Notes: generated from the letters alone by a model not told the origin. DNA of 64,000 nucleotides from Psilocybe azurescens (GCA_023853785.1 JAJIRX010000888.1:30324-94323); one strand, 5' to 3'; shown: positions 50,984 through 64,000, counted from the first letter of the stretch. Numbers and translations: made by a program.

Positions 50984-53567
50984 TCAGAGTCGCAGTTCTC
51001 TCCGGTACTGAATGAAATCAACCAAATTTTCGTGGACCTCGTCGCCTCGTCGCCTAAGTTCTTTGCCCCCTTCTTTCCGCCTGTCGATAGCTTTCACAAC
51101 GGCTTTTAGGCTGTCCACGCTCGCTGCTAACCTTTCGAGGTACTTTCCTTGACGGAAGTTTACGTCGTAAGGTCGTGTTTCGTCGGAGAAGATGTCAATG
51201 AGAGACGAGGCGGCTTGTACTATGGGTTCTGTCTCCGCCGCCGAAGGTTTGCCGGAGGTCGGGAGGATGGAAAGTAAGTAGTCGGAGATGACCTGTCGAT
51301 GATAATGATGTCAACAATATTGAAAGATAGGAAGGAACACTGAGGAGAATAGACACATACTCGATTTGCTTCGATCGCCGATGGGTTCTGCGCAATGCAC
51401 TCTAGTGTGCCTATGCATTTAACCCTGAGGCGAGAGTCGGTCGTCACGCTGCACAGCTGAATCAAAACGCTGACTTGTTCATTGTCTGGTGGCTGAAAAA
51501 CAAAAGCACGTAAGTCGGTTAGCACTTCGAAGAGATTAGATAGTCAAGAAAACATACGAGAGACCCTAGCCAAACACGACCGATACCCCATAGGACGCCT
51601 ACGGCCACTTCCCACATTTGCTGTCGTCGCTCCTGGCCCAACCCCGTCTCAGTGCCGACAAGGCCTAGAGCAGACCAAATTCCATTCCAAACAGTGATTC
51701 CACTCTTAATATCCGAGGTAACATTGGGGTTCGGGGACGTAGTGAGGGATAAGAAGACGTTATTCAAACATTCTAGCGCGCTTATATGCACAGCGCTCAG
51801 AGCAGATGTTGTGGGGGATGTATCGAAGGAGAAGCGAGAGGAGGGAAAGAAAGAGCTGTAGGTTGGACCAGGGCGAGAAGGGGAACTACAAGGGTCGTCA
51901 AAAATGCCGGGCTGGAATTTCCGGTGGAGGCCTCTTCAGGTTCATCCGCGTTCATATCGACATCGATGGCATCCTCTGCTTCGCCTTCGAGCTCTTCCAA
52001 AACTACAGGACAATTAGCATACACAAGGCAATCGGTGAATAATACGTAAAAATAGATAATCATACCTTCATCACCTTCGTCGTCTCCTTCTTCGTCATTT
52101 GTGGCAACGTCGGGTTCTGGATCAGGAAGAGTTGCACATGTACCGGTTAGGATTTCAAGAGCAAGCTGTACTGTTCGTAATTTCGATTCCAACAGTTCAA
52201 GCTCGATTTCAGCGGCAGATTTATGATCAGATTTTGGTGTGTGTTTCAGCGACAAATTCTCCATCTGGGGTTCCGCAGCCTGTCGTTGCACAAGCTCTTG
52301 TACGGCATTGGATGTATCAGGCAACGAAATCGACGATATCACGGGTAAGAGAAGAGGTAAAACGACATCCTTATCGATATCGAGGAACGATGCTGCGGAT
52401 GGGGGTGGTATAGGTAGAATATTGCGCAATGTTCCTAAGCGGTCAACAGGGTTAAATCGATGGAAAGTTATATCAGTTTCAAAATATACTTGCCAGCTGC
52501 GAGGACTGCCAGTGTAACCGACTTAGGATCAGTTTTGGCTTCAACAATCCCAGCCACCTCCCTGGCGAGCTATTGAGAGAAGGCACGAGATGTAGCCAGC
52601 ATCTGTTCTGATATCGGAGATGGTAGGGTAATTATCGTCAGTGAGGACATATAGGCACTGTGCTGGAAAGATAGACTAGATTAGAGACGTCGAAAAAACC
52701 AAATAAAACAAAGATAACGCACCAGCTGCAGTTATAGGTCCCAAAGGAAGTTTATCATGGGCAGCAAGGAAAGACATTAAGAAAGGAACAAGGCGGACGT
52801 CATTGATGGCATTCAGCGCCTTGTTTGATGTCTCTCTGCAGATGTGAGATCGGTGTAGCACAATTTAACGAGTTAAATGCAACTCACGAAAGACACCAAA
52901 GTGTGGTAATGACATTATCCGCAAAGTCGTAGACAATTCTTCTAATAGCCTCTGTCGAAGCCTTAGGATCGGCCAGGAATTGGGAAAGTGTATCAGAGAT
53001 CTATATGACAATTATCAGATCAACAATTCGTCGAGAGAGAGTCGAAACTAACTTTTGGTATAAATGATTTCAAGGGAGTAAGGATATTTTTGTTGTACAT
53101 CTCGGCGCAGATATCATAACCACCGTCGATGCATAAATTCCTACCCAGGCGAAATAGTATTGAGGACAAGATTAAAATTATAACGTTTGAAAAACGCACC
53201 TCAAAGCACCGACTGCTTCAACAACAACTTCTTCTTCGCTATCCGTGAGCCTAGTGATCAAAGCCCCAACGATATTTTTGCCTTGCAGCAATCTCCTTGT
53301 CGATGGATCATTTTGAATGAGATTGGAGACGGCTACACATGCCCATTTACGCTCAGGGGCTTCTGGGCTCTCCATCTTCAAAATTCCTGTTAATCTATCA
53401 CGATTTCAAGGTCATTGCAAAGCACACACCTTCTGCATGATGGGTAGGATCTCATTAGACCTCGACGAGGATTGCGACGCCGATGCGAGACCATGTGGCA
53501 GATGCGAGTCGGGGACACGCATGGGGTTATGCCTACGCACCACCTTTTTCTTTTGTGACTTACCCAT
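50984..53567 (-). CDS. SYO1: ARM/HEAT-repeat import adaptor SYO1 (HEATR3 homologue)
   Basis: Transport adaptor that co-imports ribosomal proteins uL18 (Rpl5) and uL5 (Rpl11) and delivers the 5S RNP. Start MGKSQKKKVVRRHNPMRVPD at 53567, the typical basic N-terminus. ARM repeats follow: MESPEAPERKWACVAVSNLI, RRLLQGKNIVGALITRLTDS, VVVEAVGALRNLCIDGG. Next come IRRIVYDFADNVITTLWCLS, ETSNKALNAINDVRLVPFLM, YVLTDDNYPTISDI and LRNILPIP. An acidic loop (DEEGDDEGDE, VDMNADEPEE) interrupts the repeats, as in yeast Syo1. C-terminal repeats end LERLAASVDSLKAVVKAIDR and FIQYRRELRL at 50984. Many introns; the one at 52003-52065 is 63 bases, in frame and stop-free. It is convergent with the FunK1 kinase, 240 bases apart. 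Confidence 0.87.
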
Positions 53568-54042
53568 TGTGAAAGATTCGCAAATGGATCAGGTTGAGAG
53601 GAACGTTTTTGTTTCCAAAGCTCAAAGTCAAGTTCGATCGCGTTTGCAAAAAAATAATAGCACGTGATTTAAATCCGACTAAATGAGCTTGCTCGTCGTT
53701 AATCTATAGGACGGTAATACAAGTGTGTAGAACTCAGACCCTGAGTCTTCACTTTGTCATGGTGACAACTGACAGTGCAATAATCTCTTAAGCAAATAGC
53801 GCTCGATTTCCACGCTGTAGAACCTCACTCCGAAACGAAGAAATGTACATGTTTCAAGAAATGTTCGATTTCCGGGTATGCAGATGCTTAACCAAATACA
53901 AATGATTTTTTGTTCGCTGTTTGCCCAATATAGCCCCCAAACAAAGAGAGAAAAAGAGAACGAAATGGAAATATAATACTTTGGATACAGAAAGAAGAAA
54001 TAGTACACCAAGCGATTGGAGGAATTGTGATTGTCAATTAGT

Positions 54043-56027
54043 TTATGGTCGGTAACCAGGAAGTGCCATGTTATCATTAGCAAGACAAGGCGGGGATGGT
54101 CCAATAGGAGGGGTGGGTGTGCGTGGCGGGGGAGAGCTCGGCGGCGCTGAGGGTCGAGGTGCATTCAATTCAGTGGCTATCCGGTCGTGGTCCTGGCCGG
54201 CTACATTTTCTTCGCAGGAGTCGAGTGCCGGGCTAGAAGAATTCCACTCGGGTGCACTAGGGCGCGCATCACGTATGTGGTCATCATCCCCCAAAAGCGG
54301 AGGGGCAGATGGAACTAGAAGATGGGAATCCTGTAAAGGAGGCGATGCACCTTCCTCAAATGGAGGTGCTGAGGGCCCACACTCTGCTTCTAGGGATTCC
54401 ATCTCCTCGAATGAGAATGGGTATGCATAGAATTCCGATGCTGCCAGTAATTCTTTTGAGGGTGGTGGAGGAAACATGGCAGGCGTGGTGGACGGTTTGC
54501 TAGGTGTTGGAACAAGCTCAGGCGCAAAGTCTTCAATATCGTCATCTTGCCAAGCGGGTGCCGAAACTTGAATTTCTGATGTTCCAGCAGACGTCGAACT
54601 GTCGTCTGTCGGAGGAAAGCTTGCAAGGTCTGCCAGGCGAGCGAGGAGAGACTTGTCGTCGGTAGCTACATGAGCTGCATGTAGAGGAGTGGGTGATAAT
54701 TCTGCCATTTGGCCGTCGTTTGTAATTGCCGATGCCGAATAATTCGATGAATGGGATGGCCTCCGTGAACGACCAAACTGGGGAGTAGTTATTGGATATT
54801 CATCGATGGTGGCATCATCCGATGAAATAATAATGGGTGGAATTTGACTACGGTGCTGATAAGCTGGCGGATTGTTGGTGGTTGGTTGTGTTGGTGAAGG
54901 TAGCGAACTGGGTACCTGTACCATAGTAGGCGATGTTGGAGTTACTTCCTCTTCATGTAATTGATCGCGAATAGATGATGTGGAGGATCTTCGAGACGAT
55001 GTTGCCGACCGAATCGACGAATTAGATCCTGCTAAACGACTGCGAGATCGGTCAAAGCTGAGAGTCGACTGATGTGCTTGAGATACCCGAGAACCGAAAC
55101 GCTTCCCTTTTCGTTGACGGGCAGTATACCTGACATTAGCTTTCCACCGTGCCGTGGCCCTGGCCCATATTTTCTGCTTGCTTTTGTACTCCTTCTCAGC
55201 AACTATACTCTCTTCCTTCACCGCAGACTTTTTCCTCCTAGCCTTCGCCTCCACGTCATGACTCCTATGATTTTTCTTGACGGTTTTCCGCCAAAATGAG
55301 CACCCAATGATGAACGAACAGATGAGAAATGCAAGAACCAGTGACACAGCAAGAATGAGGGGTGTGCGACTTTCGTTCACCTTGGGAGTCGGTTTCCACC
55401 CTGGAGGAAGGGAGTCTCGGATATCGTCCAGCTGATTCAACGTTGTAGTAGTGTCCGTCTTATTGCTAGACACTTGTATTTGGTCGTCAACCGCTGATAC
55501 AGCGTTTGTCGGCTGGCGACATGTCTGTTTACAGAAGGTGAGATAATAAGCCAGAAGCTAATCCGATCGCACGCACCCCACTGCATGCCGACACAGTCGA
55601 TCCATAGAGGGTATACGAGTCAACTCTCCTCCAAACCCCATCAGCATCATGGTGGTATCTAACTGGTACATGTTGTCTAGCCAGCAAAACATCGTTTGCC
55701 TCAGACTGTGTCGGCGTGACGGTGACCGATGACGAGAGCGGTGCTCTTTTATCGAGGGACGTATCCGCATTGTGTTCTGCGACAACAGACGGGCAAAGGA
55801 AGGAAGGGAGGCGCTGGACTACCGCTGACGGTGGATGCAGAGGCCACAGAAGCGAGAAGAAATAGCAGGCCGGATGATGGAGCAAAAGACGACAACGGGG
55901 ATTTTGAAGTTTGATTCCTACGATGTCGAGGTCGATCGGTTGGTTCTGAGATGAGTTGGACACCACCGATTGTAGATTTGGATGTTCCAGGAGCGCCTGA
56001 GGACGCGACTGGCAATGGCTTGGCCAT
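54043..56027 (-). CDS. membrane protein with extracytosolic domain and long Ser/Pro tail, unknown function
   Basis: Start MAKPLPVASSGAPGTSKSTI at 56027. A first hydrophobic segment SSGLLFLLASVASAS (signal anchor or signal peptide) is followed by a short luminal/extracellular domain (KRAPLSSSVTVTPTQSEAND, HVPVRYHHDADGVWRRVDSY). A second exon after about 55510 has a membrane segment TPLILAVSLVLAFLICSFII and a basic juxtamembrane region (KKNHRSHDVEAKARRKK, WARATARWKANVRYTARQ). A tail of over 300 residues rich in Ser, Pro and Asp contains PSAPPFEEG-like repeats and ends NMALPGYRP. The frame changes near 55800, between the signal region and KRAPLSS. The architecture resembles fungal single-pass surface sensors, but no named family is recognised. 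Confidence 0.7.
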
Positions 56028-56396
56028 TCTTACAAAGGGGCTGAGGCTTTCTGTATGTGCCAAGCAAGTCTTGCACCTCTAGCCCTTGACTTGTTTGGCG
56101 ATGTACTCCAGAGATGACAGTGGTATATAAGAGAAAAGAATATAGACCAGATGTGGGGAGTAGTTGGGCAGCGTGGGGAGGGGGAGGAGGGACTGGCGAG
56201 CCAAGGTTGTGGAGAACAGAGGTCGAGGACAGTGATCTGGGAGGGAGGACGGTCACAAGCAATCCAGGATTACCCAGGATTCTCCCAGGCACCCAAATTG
56301 GACAAACCCTCGTAAACACTACCAAAAATTATAATCAATTCCGAACTAATGTACTACCACCTACAATCATTATTATTATTAATAATTACAATACAA
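56028..56396. other. spacer between SIN3 and the membrane protein gene
   Basis: Contains the promoter of the minus-strand membrane protein gene and the 3' end of SIN3. No gene seen. Confidence 0.35.
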
Positions 56397-59300
56397 TCAA
56401 CTACATAGCCAATGACTCTTCCGTCGCTCTTCCTCTCGTTGTCGCGCCCGTGCCTTCAGATCCTCTCCCCCCTTGGTCACAATAATGTCCTCGCAGCCTG
56501 CCTCGTATACAAGCTTATATTTTGGGAAGCTCACACGTATCTTTATTCGGTCCTCTATGAACGAGGCTGTGCTCCGATCATGACTTTCTTCACCCACACG
56601 GACACATCTAAAAATATACGCAATTCCAACCGAATTAGCCGACAAACATCCTGTCAAATAGCATGAAAAAAACCTGCCTTCGTAGAAACACAGGGCTGCT
56701 CTCTTTCTTCGCCTCTGGCAACCATTCTGTCGGGTGCGTTATTACATACGTGTTCACGTGCTCTCGCCATCGCGCTAGATCAGAACCATCGGTCTCGACA
56801 CTCGGTTCATCAGGGCTGCATAGTGAAACACGGATGCATCGTGTTTCTCGCACCTTTCCAAATCAACATAGGTTAGTTCAATTTCTCGCCAACAACGCAG
56901 CAGTAAAGATAGAACTCACCCATTGAAGGCGATATAAATGATCATCTTGCCCGACGTGCCGTTCTGCCTCTCGACGATATCTTATTATATCTTGCATGGA
57001 GATATTTTTAGAGCTCTGTGCGCTTTTCAAGAGCGACCACATCTCCTGGCATTTATTATCGCCCAGTATAGTTTGAACCTACAGCAACAATATTGTTCGA
57101 TAAGCATCATCAAAACCTTGCGGGAAGGCTGACAGAGTCCTATGTCGCAACCCGGCGTGTATTACTCACCTGCTTGATCAGAGCTATAATTGATTTGTCC
57201 AAAGTGAACAATGTATACGCCTATAATTAAACCCCCAGCTAAGCATGGAATTTCGCAGAATTAGGAATAGATGCGTTGCCTACCTTCGTGCCGAAGAACC
57301 ATCGCATATGTTCCTCAAACGTCCCCTGGTCGAGCTCGTTGTCAAACAGTTTTTCGGAAGCCATTAGGAGATACATGTAGACGATGTTGGCATCTTCAGC
57401 AGCGGGCTTTCCTAGATGGTCCATCGTTTGCTTCAGCACGGAGGCCGGACCATTAGGGTCATCCAACCCCAAATCGACAGCCACGCGATTGGCTAGAAGC
57501 GGAGCATGCTTCTGGGCAGCGTATTGGGCCCCAATTTCATAACACATCAACAGCCTAGAATAAAGTAACTTCATTGCAAATATATAAACGTCAGTTTATT
57601 TTGATAACAAAGGAAGAACGGATAGATAGCACCACAACGGAACTGTGGAAAAATGGCTCACCTCCAAAAGGCGTATCAACGTGTAAAATGTCGTATTGGC
57701 GAAAAATGGGCGTTCTTTGTCGGACGGAGATACGAGGCTTTCCATAGTGGACTTTAGTCCAGATTCTTTGATCCATATGTCATGCGGATCCGACGAATCG
57801 TCGTCCGTCCGAGTTGGTCGAGGCGATCCATGCCCTGAAGCAGGCGACCCGGCACGAGAGCCGACGACAGAGGCCCCTCGCAGGTCTCGCTTGGACGCCT
57901 TCTCCTGTGCGGTCTTAAGCAACTTCTTCCTTAGGTCATTGGCCGGTATCGGTGTGCTATGACCATGACCTCCGCCCCCAGTGGACCTTCTCCCGCTGCG
58001 TGACCCTTCTAGGTGTTTGTTCACATCATGCCCACCGTCCTCCTCGCCCGCGGTACCATCCAGAGGCGCAGTCGCCCAAAACTCAGCCTCGGACGACATG
58101 CACAGAGTGGGAATGAACGAGCGCAAAAACTTCTCCACCCCACGTCGTTCTTGCGGGCTATAATGAGCATGAGAGTGTTCCAAAAATGTATACACCATCT
58201 TGACCGTGTCATGCAGCACCGCAGTGTTCTTGAAAGAATATTCGAGCTGATGCCCCACCGAACCCTGGGTGAACGCCTTGACTCCTTTTCGTTCCCATTT
58301 CTTCAGTTGCTGCTTCTTGATAGATTGAATATCGGTTACAAAATACTTGGCCGTAATATTCTTCTTGTCGTTTTGTTTGAAGTTCGTCCCTTGGTGGTCA
58401 AGCGACTTATAAAAGTTTTTGCAGTCCACCTCTTTCCAAGTGCGACTCCATTCACGTTGCGCGCGCCTCCATTCTTCGTCTTTTGCCTTGAGACGATTCA
58501 GAACGACGGGAACAGCGACGCTCGGGCAGTCTTGCAGAGCTTGGATAACCTCCTGGCCCATATCCTTCCCATATATTTTCTTGATGATTCGATGATATAT
58601 CGACATGCCCGAACCTCCAAAATCAGGTTTGAGCCTAAAGTGTGACCGTTCTTCGTTTGTCATTTCGTCGATTCTCGAGTTCAAAGGCTCTAGAACAGCA
58701 ATCGTTCTGACAAGGGCTTCAATTTGGACATGATACTCGTGTCGCTCCTCCTCGCTTCTGTGAACAGCCTCTTCAAATGGTGTCTTCTTGTGTGCAACGA
58801 ATCCAGATTCCTCAGAAGCCCAGGTGGGGTGCGAAACCCACTCGTCGTTAAGAACTGATCGACAAAGCTCATCTCGTCCAGAGCATGCTAGTTGAGTCTC
58901 CTGTAAACGTAAATAAAACAAAGGTCGGCGCGGATTTAAGCATTCAAAATAGATACGACGCACACTAGGAGGCAGTTTCCTATAGCTTGGACCTTCTCCA
59001 TCGTCCACCGGCAACGCAGTCGGCAGTTCAGGAGGACCCGTCCTGATACTTCCTGGAGGCCCCTTCTCCACTTTGTCCCTATCATCCCATCCCACCAAAT
59101 CTTTGAAATCCGTCATAAGATCTCCGTCTCCTAAGAACACCTTCGCGCGTTCAATCAAAGTTTGGATATCGATAATATCCTTAGAGAACAAACTCAGAAG
59201 TTTCAGAAATTCGTCGTATTCTTGATTCTCTAACGACTTCTTTGCGCGGTCAAAGAAGAGTAGCTTTCCGGGGGAGGTATTGGACTGATAGTCGGAAAGA

Positions 59301-61016
59301 TGGTGCATTCCTTGTGGGCCTCCGTGGGAATGCATTGGAGGAGGCCCTGGCGCGACTGGGTAAGCGTGGCTTTGCGATGGAGAGTGAGGTACGGGGTATG
59401 ATGAAAATGGTGCCGGCTCGTTATCCTGGTTGTGACTGTGCTTGACTTTCTTCGCTTGCTACAAGGGGGAAAGGCAAATGATTAGCGATCGGTACATCCG
59501 GAGACCACAGAAAATACATACTCGTGATGGCGCAGGTTTTGAGGGTGGTACGGGTGTCGCCTCTTTCTCCGGTACTCGTTTTCTATTGCGCTTTGGGGCT
59601 TGTGTCGGTTTTTTCACTGGGACATGAGGTGGACTCGATTCTCCTGGTCCCCATGAAGCCGACGACGACTGTGGCATGATAGGAACGCCATTGGTACCCA
59701 TAGCTCCTGGCATCGCCTCTGGTAGGAAGTCCTTGAACTCAGCCAGTAGATCAGGTGCATCTTTAAAAGCATCTGGACTTGCACATACACCTGAGCCTGT
59801 GCGAGCGAAAATATAGTTAGTCATTCTCGGCACCGAATATACACACAGTAATGAGGACGGCACGCACGTCTGGAGAATGCCTCTGCTCCTTCTGAAAAGT
59901 TTGCAAGATATCCAAAAACTGCTTGTAAGTGTTGGGATCGTCGCCATAACGCGCTTTGATCTTGTTGAGGTATTGTATGGCATGGTTGAACTCTCCGGCC
60001 GGCTGCTTTTCGACCGGGTTCTTGTTGTTGAGGTAGTTCAGAAATGAGGCGGCGGCAGCGGTGGTTTGAGGAACTTGGATTCCTGGAGAATACACAGGCT
60101 CGTAAGGGGGCGGAGGCGGTCCACTGGGGGACCTTGGAACAAATGAGGAGTATGCGAGCGCGAACCAGGTCCATTGGCGGCATTCTGGAGAAGGGATGAT
60201 GTGATGGGGTAGTGACCGTTGACGTACGTAGGGCCCGAAAGGATGGAGTCCAAATCTCTCCCATTCCGCGAAATTGGAGCGTTGGTGTTTGTGTTTTGAG
60301 TGGTTGTCCCGAGTGGCGTTGTCACCGTGATTATGTTGGGGTCGGAGGGGTCTACAGAGATATCTATGCGATAGCCCATGGGTAGAAAAGTGTTAAAACC
60401 CTGGATGAGGTATGGATTGCCATGGAAGAGACGCGAAACACGTTGGATGACACCAGGTGTATCGATTCTGGATAAGAGAGCATTGTCAGAGATTGTGTGC
60501 ACAGCGCTTGAGAAAGGCCGGAGTCCTAAGGCCCGTCATCAAGGGTACTCACACCTGGCTCTTGAAGTCTTTCATGATATCGAGGAACTGGTTGTATACA
60601 TCTGGACTCTCGTGAAACTGGTTCTTGACTGCATCGAGATAGCTGAGGGCGTCGGTGACATTGAGTGGTCTGCCGACCTCTGGTGACCGCTGGTGGCCAG
60701 ATGAGGTGGAGTCTGCGGTCTCTGGACGGGGAGTAGAGGGCTTTGAAGAGCGAGGATTCATGTCAAGGTTGAATGCGGAGGAGTTGAGGGCATGTAGAAG
60801 GAGAGCCGGGTCTGTGAAAGAGGGTGGAAAAGGAGGAATGGAGTTTGTTGGGATGACAGGGACTGATTCTGGCATCCCAAACTGGTGTGTAAGAGGGCTT
60901 GCAGGGGCCAAAATAGATCTAGTCTCCGAACCCAAGTCGCTTACCCGACCGCCAAGCTCACCTCGACCACTCTCCCCGCCGGCCAGTAAATTCGATATTG
61001 GTACTGTCCCTGCCAT
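56397..61016 (-). CDS. SIN3: SIN3 histone-deacetylase corepressor scaffold
   Basis: Scaffold of the Rpd3/HDAC corepressor complex. Start [20 protein letters not shown] at 61016. PAH1: [20 protein letters not shown] then [20 protein letters not shown] and [14 protein letters not shown]2: [20 protein letters not shown] with [21 protein letters not shown]3: [20 protein letters not shown] with [20 protein letters not shown]. The HDAC-interaction domain includes [20 protein letters not shown] and [20 protein letters not shown]. The C-terminal Sin3 domain has [24 protein letters not shown], [20 protein letters not shown] and [20 protein letters not shown], ending [10 protein letters not shown]. About ten introns; the one at 58901-58963 is 63 bases, in frame and stop-free. 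A run of four A at 59765-59768 should be five to keep PAH2 open. Confidence 0.93.
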
Positions 61017-61246
61017 TCATAAATATTCACCGTGTCCAATACATCGTCGTAGAGATAGACTTATTCACCCTTCCTCGCTCAAAATCACCGTGCGAATTGC
61101 GGATCTATCCATCTTATCAGATAAGATTATATGTGCATCATCAGTAAAGGGTAGATCTTTGGACTTGCAAATAGCGCGTATGTATTGTACAGTGGTGTTA
61201 CATTATAAAAATAAAGATATGGTACGGTATATGGTCTGTCCATCTG

Positions 61247-63269
61247 CTATGTCTTCGCCAGTCGAGATCTCGAGGGTTTCTTCTCGAGCGATCTACCAGG
61301 AGATGGACTTGGATCTCGAAATTGTCTAATGGTGTCTTCCCGAGATTGGGGTCTGTATGCAGGCAGTGGTGGTACAGGCGGTGGAGCAAAGTAAGGAGCG
61401 TCGTATGGATGTGTCCGAAGGGTTTGTGATCGTTTTTCTCAGATTTCCGGGGCGGTGGGCTAGTGGGGACTTCTAATCATATAACGGTATTAAGCGTCAT
61501 TAGCCAAAAAAAAAGGAATGGGTGCTTACTTTCGTGAACAGGAACACTCGGCATCTTACGCAACATCTTTCTCGACTTTGATTTCGGTTCATTCTTCACC
61601 ACAGTCGGCAGTATTCCATCGCTATTTGTATGTTTATGACCCATCATTCGGGTTGGGCAAAGGTGCGGCGATGACTGGCGTCTCAAAAAGACTCGGAGAA
61701 GTAGTTTCTGTTTGTCTTTGCCCCAGTGCTTAATATGAAAAAGACGGAATCCAGAGCGATCGCTTTTAGTACTTGCATCAGTCGAGATAGAAGATATAGT
61801 AGCAGGCGGGGAAGATGGGATAAAACATGTAGCCGCAGGCGGAGAAGCCGGGAGGGAAGAGATAGCGGTAGGTGGTGAAGGAGGGGGTGAGATTACAAAA
61901 GGAATGTGTTCCGGTAAGGTTGTTACTGGGTTTGCGATACTAGGTGAGTCAATCATTACGGGGCCTGCGGATGCGCGTCGTGGGCTTTCGGCGGAACCGA
62001 AATAGTCAATCGTAATGACAGGGACCATGGATTTTGAATGACGAAGTTCCTGCGCCGAGACTGATCTCCTCACAGTCTTATGAGAGGAAATTTGCTGCAT
62101 TTCCTGAACAACTGCAGGAAGAGGCGCCGGCCCTTTTCCAGCTTTCACTTGCTGATCAGAGGAAGCGCCCATTGGACGTCGACCTCTCGGAGGATTCGGA
62201 AGAGCCGGCTGCGTGTGAAATGGGATGCTGCCTACATAGTGGACCTTGCTAGGATAGATCGCGCTGATTAAGGCAGCGAGTACGCTCTGCATTTCATTGT
62301 TACCTTGTAAGTCACTTCACGATCAACAAGAGCTCAACTGAGACTCACCAGTGAAAAGCCTAATGTAGCATACAGAAGCCCCGCCGCATTTACGAGCAGT
62401 CCATGCGACCGAGTGTCCATCTAGTAGCTGTCGTCGATGAATCGATGGCGGTTGAGCAGGAGAGTTAACAGGCGTCCGGAGCACCTGGGTGGGCGATTAT
62501 AGGATGCCTAATAACTTGACAATTTGATCCTATTCCGGACGTTATTTGGTCGTGAAACAGTGAAGCCGAGGACGCGTTGCAACAAGGATCAGGATCAAAT
62601 GGTGTTAATGTAAGTAGCGGCGCAGGGCGCAGTTTCTCAGCGCCTGCAAAGGCCTGGTGGTGGCACTTAGTGCTTCGTGGTAGTGATAAAGTCAACGTGG
62701 AGGAATGACAGACCGTAGTATGGGTTGCTGTCGTGATATATGTAGGAAAACTCGGCGGGCATGGTCCAAGGGTTACGTACGCGTATATTAGTGAGCTTTG
62801 AGGGGTTCTAATACTTACCTCGAGCAGGCCGGCCGAAGTACCCATCCATTTGCGCCCGGTCCAATCGCTGATTTCCGGCACATAGCTTGCCAGGCGCGCT
62901 GGGTTCCCGATGAGTCAGTGATAATGAATAAAGACAAGGAATTGTGTATATGCAGTCCCAGGACCCATACCGTTTCCGAGGGTAATCATGGAGATGAAAC
63001 CTAGAAATGGACGATGAGCGCGTTGATAGCCTCGTGACTATTGGAAGGGAGCTCACTAACTCCGCGTTCATTTTGGCCACACATTTTCCACGAAATATGA
63101 TCCCAACGAAGCATGCAACAATGCAAATAAAATAGAATGCACTAAGCAAACACTACGGGAATGAGATCTTTTGTCATGAACACTTCTCTCGCCACTTATC
63201 TAATACAAAATGTCATATTGTGACTTTTGCCCCACAATATACGATAAAAGGTCTCACCATTATGGCCAT
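61247..63269 (-). CDS. multi-span membrane protein with Ser/Pro-rich tail, unknown function
   Basis: From a tentative ATG at 63269, exons give a membrane segment YFICIVACFVGIIFRGKC, then ISMITLGNGMGPG with a second hydrophobic stretch, RLASYVPEISDWTGRKWMGT (soluble loop), and a third hydrophobic segment LLVNAAGLLYATLGFSL near 62360-62400. From MQSVLAALISAIYPSKVHYV onward the protein is a Ser/Pro-rich cytosolic tail with APVVITIDYFGSAESPRR-like blocks. The end DTIRQFRDPSPSPGRSLEKK...LAKT is at 61247. At least five introns. Frames change near 61430, and the 5' exons are uncertain. No family recognised. Confidence 0.5.
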
Positions 63270-63453
63270 ATTGTACTCTGTAACAATCCTTCGGGGTCGG
63301 TCAAGGCTAGATTTGGATCAAATTCCGTGGTGAAAGTAAGCTTTAGCATCCAAAGTAAAAGATTTCATCATAAAGTCCTTCCAAGCCTCTTGCAGTTGAT
63401 TGTCATCTCCAGTTCTCGTCTGAGTGATATTCTAGAAGCCTGTGGCTTGCAGA

Positions 63454-63962
63454 TCACTGTGTATAAATTGTCGATGTCGATGCTGCATCAGTTTCGCCAT
63501 CATATAATATCATATCCCTAAACACTAAGTGTCGTTTAGCCCCACGAACCTTCATCCAGTCCTCGAGTTTTCTTTCGAGAACTCTTCCCAAGGCATTCCG
63601 AGGCATTTGTTCTGTCTCAGAAGTACAGGCTCGAGACGGAATGAACTTCGGATAACTCGGTGCATTAACCCATTCAGTATCACTCCGGGTCGCTAGAAGG
63701 CTTCCAGTCACAGTCGGACTGACTTCCTTTCAAATGCTAACATTGCAGGTCAGTGTCCACAGCACGGCTCTCTGTGTGGAAACGTAACACTGTTTTTCAT
63801 TTATTCGATCATTACACTCTACGCACCTTCATTAAATCATATTGTCGGCGCATGGGACCTCCGACAAGTTGGGGCGAATCTGGAGAAGCGGTACAGATTA
63901 AGAGAATGCATTGGAGTAGCCGATGAATAGGTATGATAATGATATGGGCCAACTCATGGGTT
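63454..63962 (-). CDS. partial unknown gene at right edge (3' part)
   Basis: One exon (about 63962-63827) reads THELAHIIIIPIHRLLQCIL then ASPDSPQLVGGPMRRQYDLM. A GTGCGT donor and an acceptor TTGAAAG near 63731 join in phase to a second exon: EVSPTVTGSLLATRSDTEWV, with RNALGRVLERKLEDWMKVRG and a stop at 63454. The 5' part lies beyond the window. The hydrophobic stretch suggests a membrane segment. The family is not recognised. Confidence 0.4.
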
Positions 63963-64000
63963 CTGGAACGAGGATAGTACAGGGATTGCCTGTTAACACG

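Noticed and set aside
54068..54430. Plus-strand Gly-rich frame
   Set aside because: Antisense of the Ser/Pro-rich tail of the membrane protein; composition follows from the complementary strand.

Overview
The window is nuclear DNA of a filamentous basidiomycete, most likely a mushroom-forming Agaricomycete. Genes are compact and dense. They are broken by many introns of about 50-60 bases with GT...AG ends. Several families typical of Agaricomycetes occur: FunK1-type protein kinases, a priA-like cysteine-rich secreted protein and a small secreted cysteine-rich protein. No complete transposon, rRNA, tRNA or CRISPR array was recognised.

Layout. 0-6 kb: the 5' end of an unknown gene leaving the window on the left, then methionine aminopeptidase 2 and an alpha/beta hydrolase of the hormone-sensitive-lipase type. 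6.4-10.4 kb: two decayed FunK1 kinase copies on the minus strand. 11.8-23.7 kb: a housekeeping block with the sphingolipid phospholipase C ISC1, the mRNA-export factor NXT1 (divergent from ISC1), the splicing helicase PRP22 and a DHX29-type DEAH helicase (divergent from PRP22). 23.9-27.5 kb: a small His-rich membrane protein, nicotinamidase and a membrane protein with a long basic Ser/Pro tail. 27.5-32.9 kb: gene-poor, holding one small secreted protein gene. 32.9-45.2 kb: a 3-hydroxyisobutyrate-dehydrogenase-like enzyme, an Ark/Prk-type (NAK) kinase, a Ctr copper transporter, exonuclease V, a small unknown gene and a priA-like secreted protein. 45.2-48.2 kb: gene-poor. 48.2-64 kb: the most complete FunK1 gene, then a run of minus-strand genes: the ribosomal-protein import adaptor SYO1, a two-membrane-segment protein, the corepressor SIN3, a multi-span membrane protein and a partial gene at the right end.

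Three observations stand out. First, about 2 kb holding the 3' half of the intact FunK1 gene, its downstream spacer and the last codons of the convergent SYO1 gene recurs in inverted orientation at 8.9-10.4 kb. Because SYO1 is whole only at 51-53.6 kb, the direction of copying can be read. Second, at least 15 reading-frame breaks lie in otherwise well-conserved proteins, nearly all in homopolymer runs of 3-6 bases. This fits residual long-read assembly error better than mass gene decay, so many of the broken genes below are probably intact in the organism. Third, two DEAH-box RNA helicases with different jobs (pre-mRNA release and translation initiation) start head to head with only 167 bases between their start codons. 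I found no convincing new multi-gene system. Exon limits were read by eye from splice motifs and protein continuity and are approximate unless stated.
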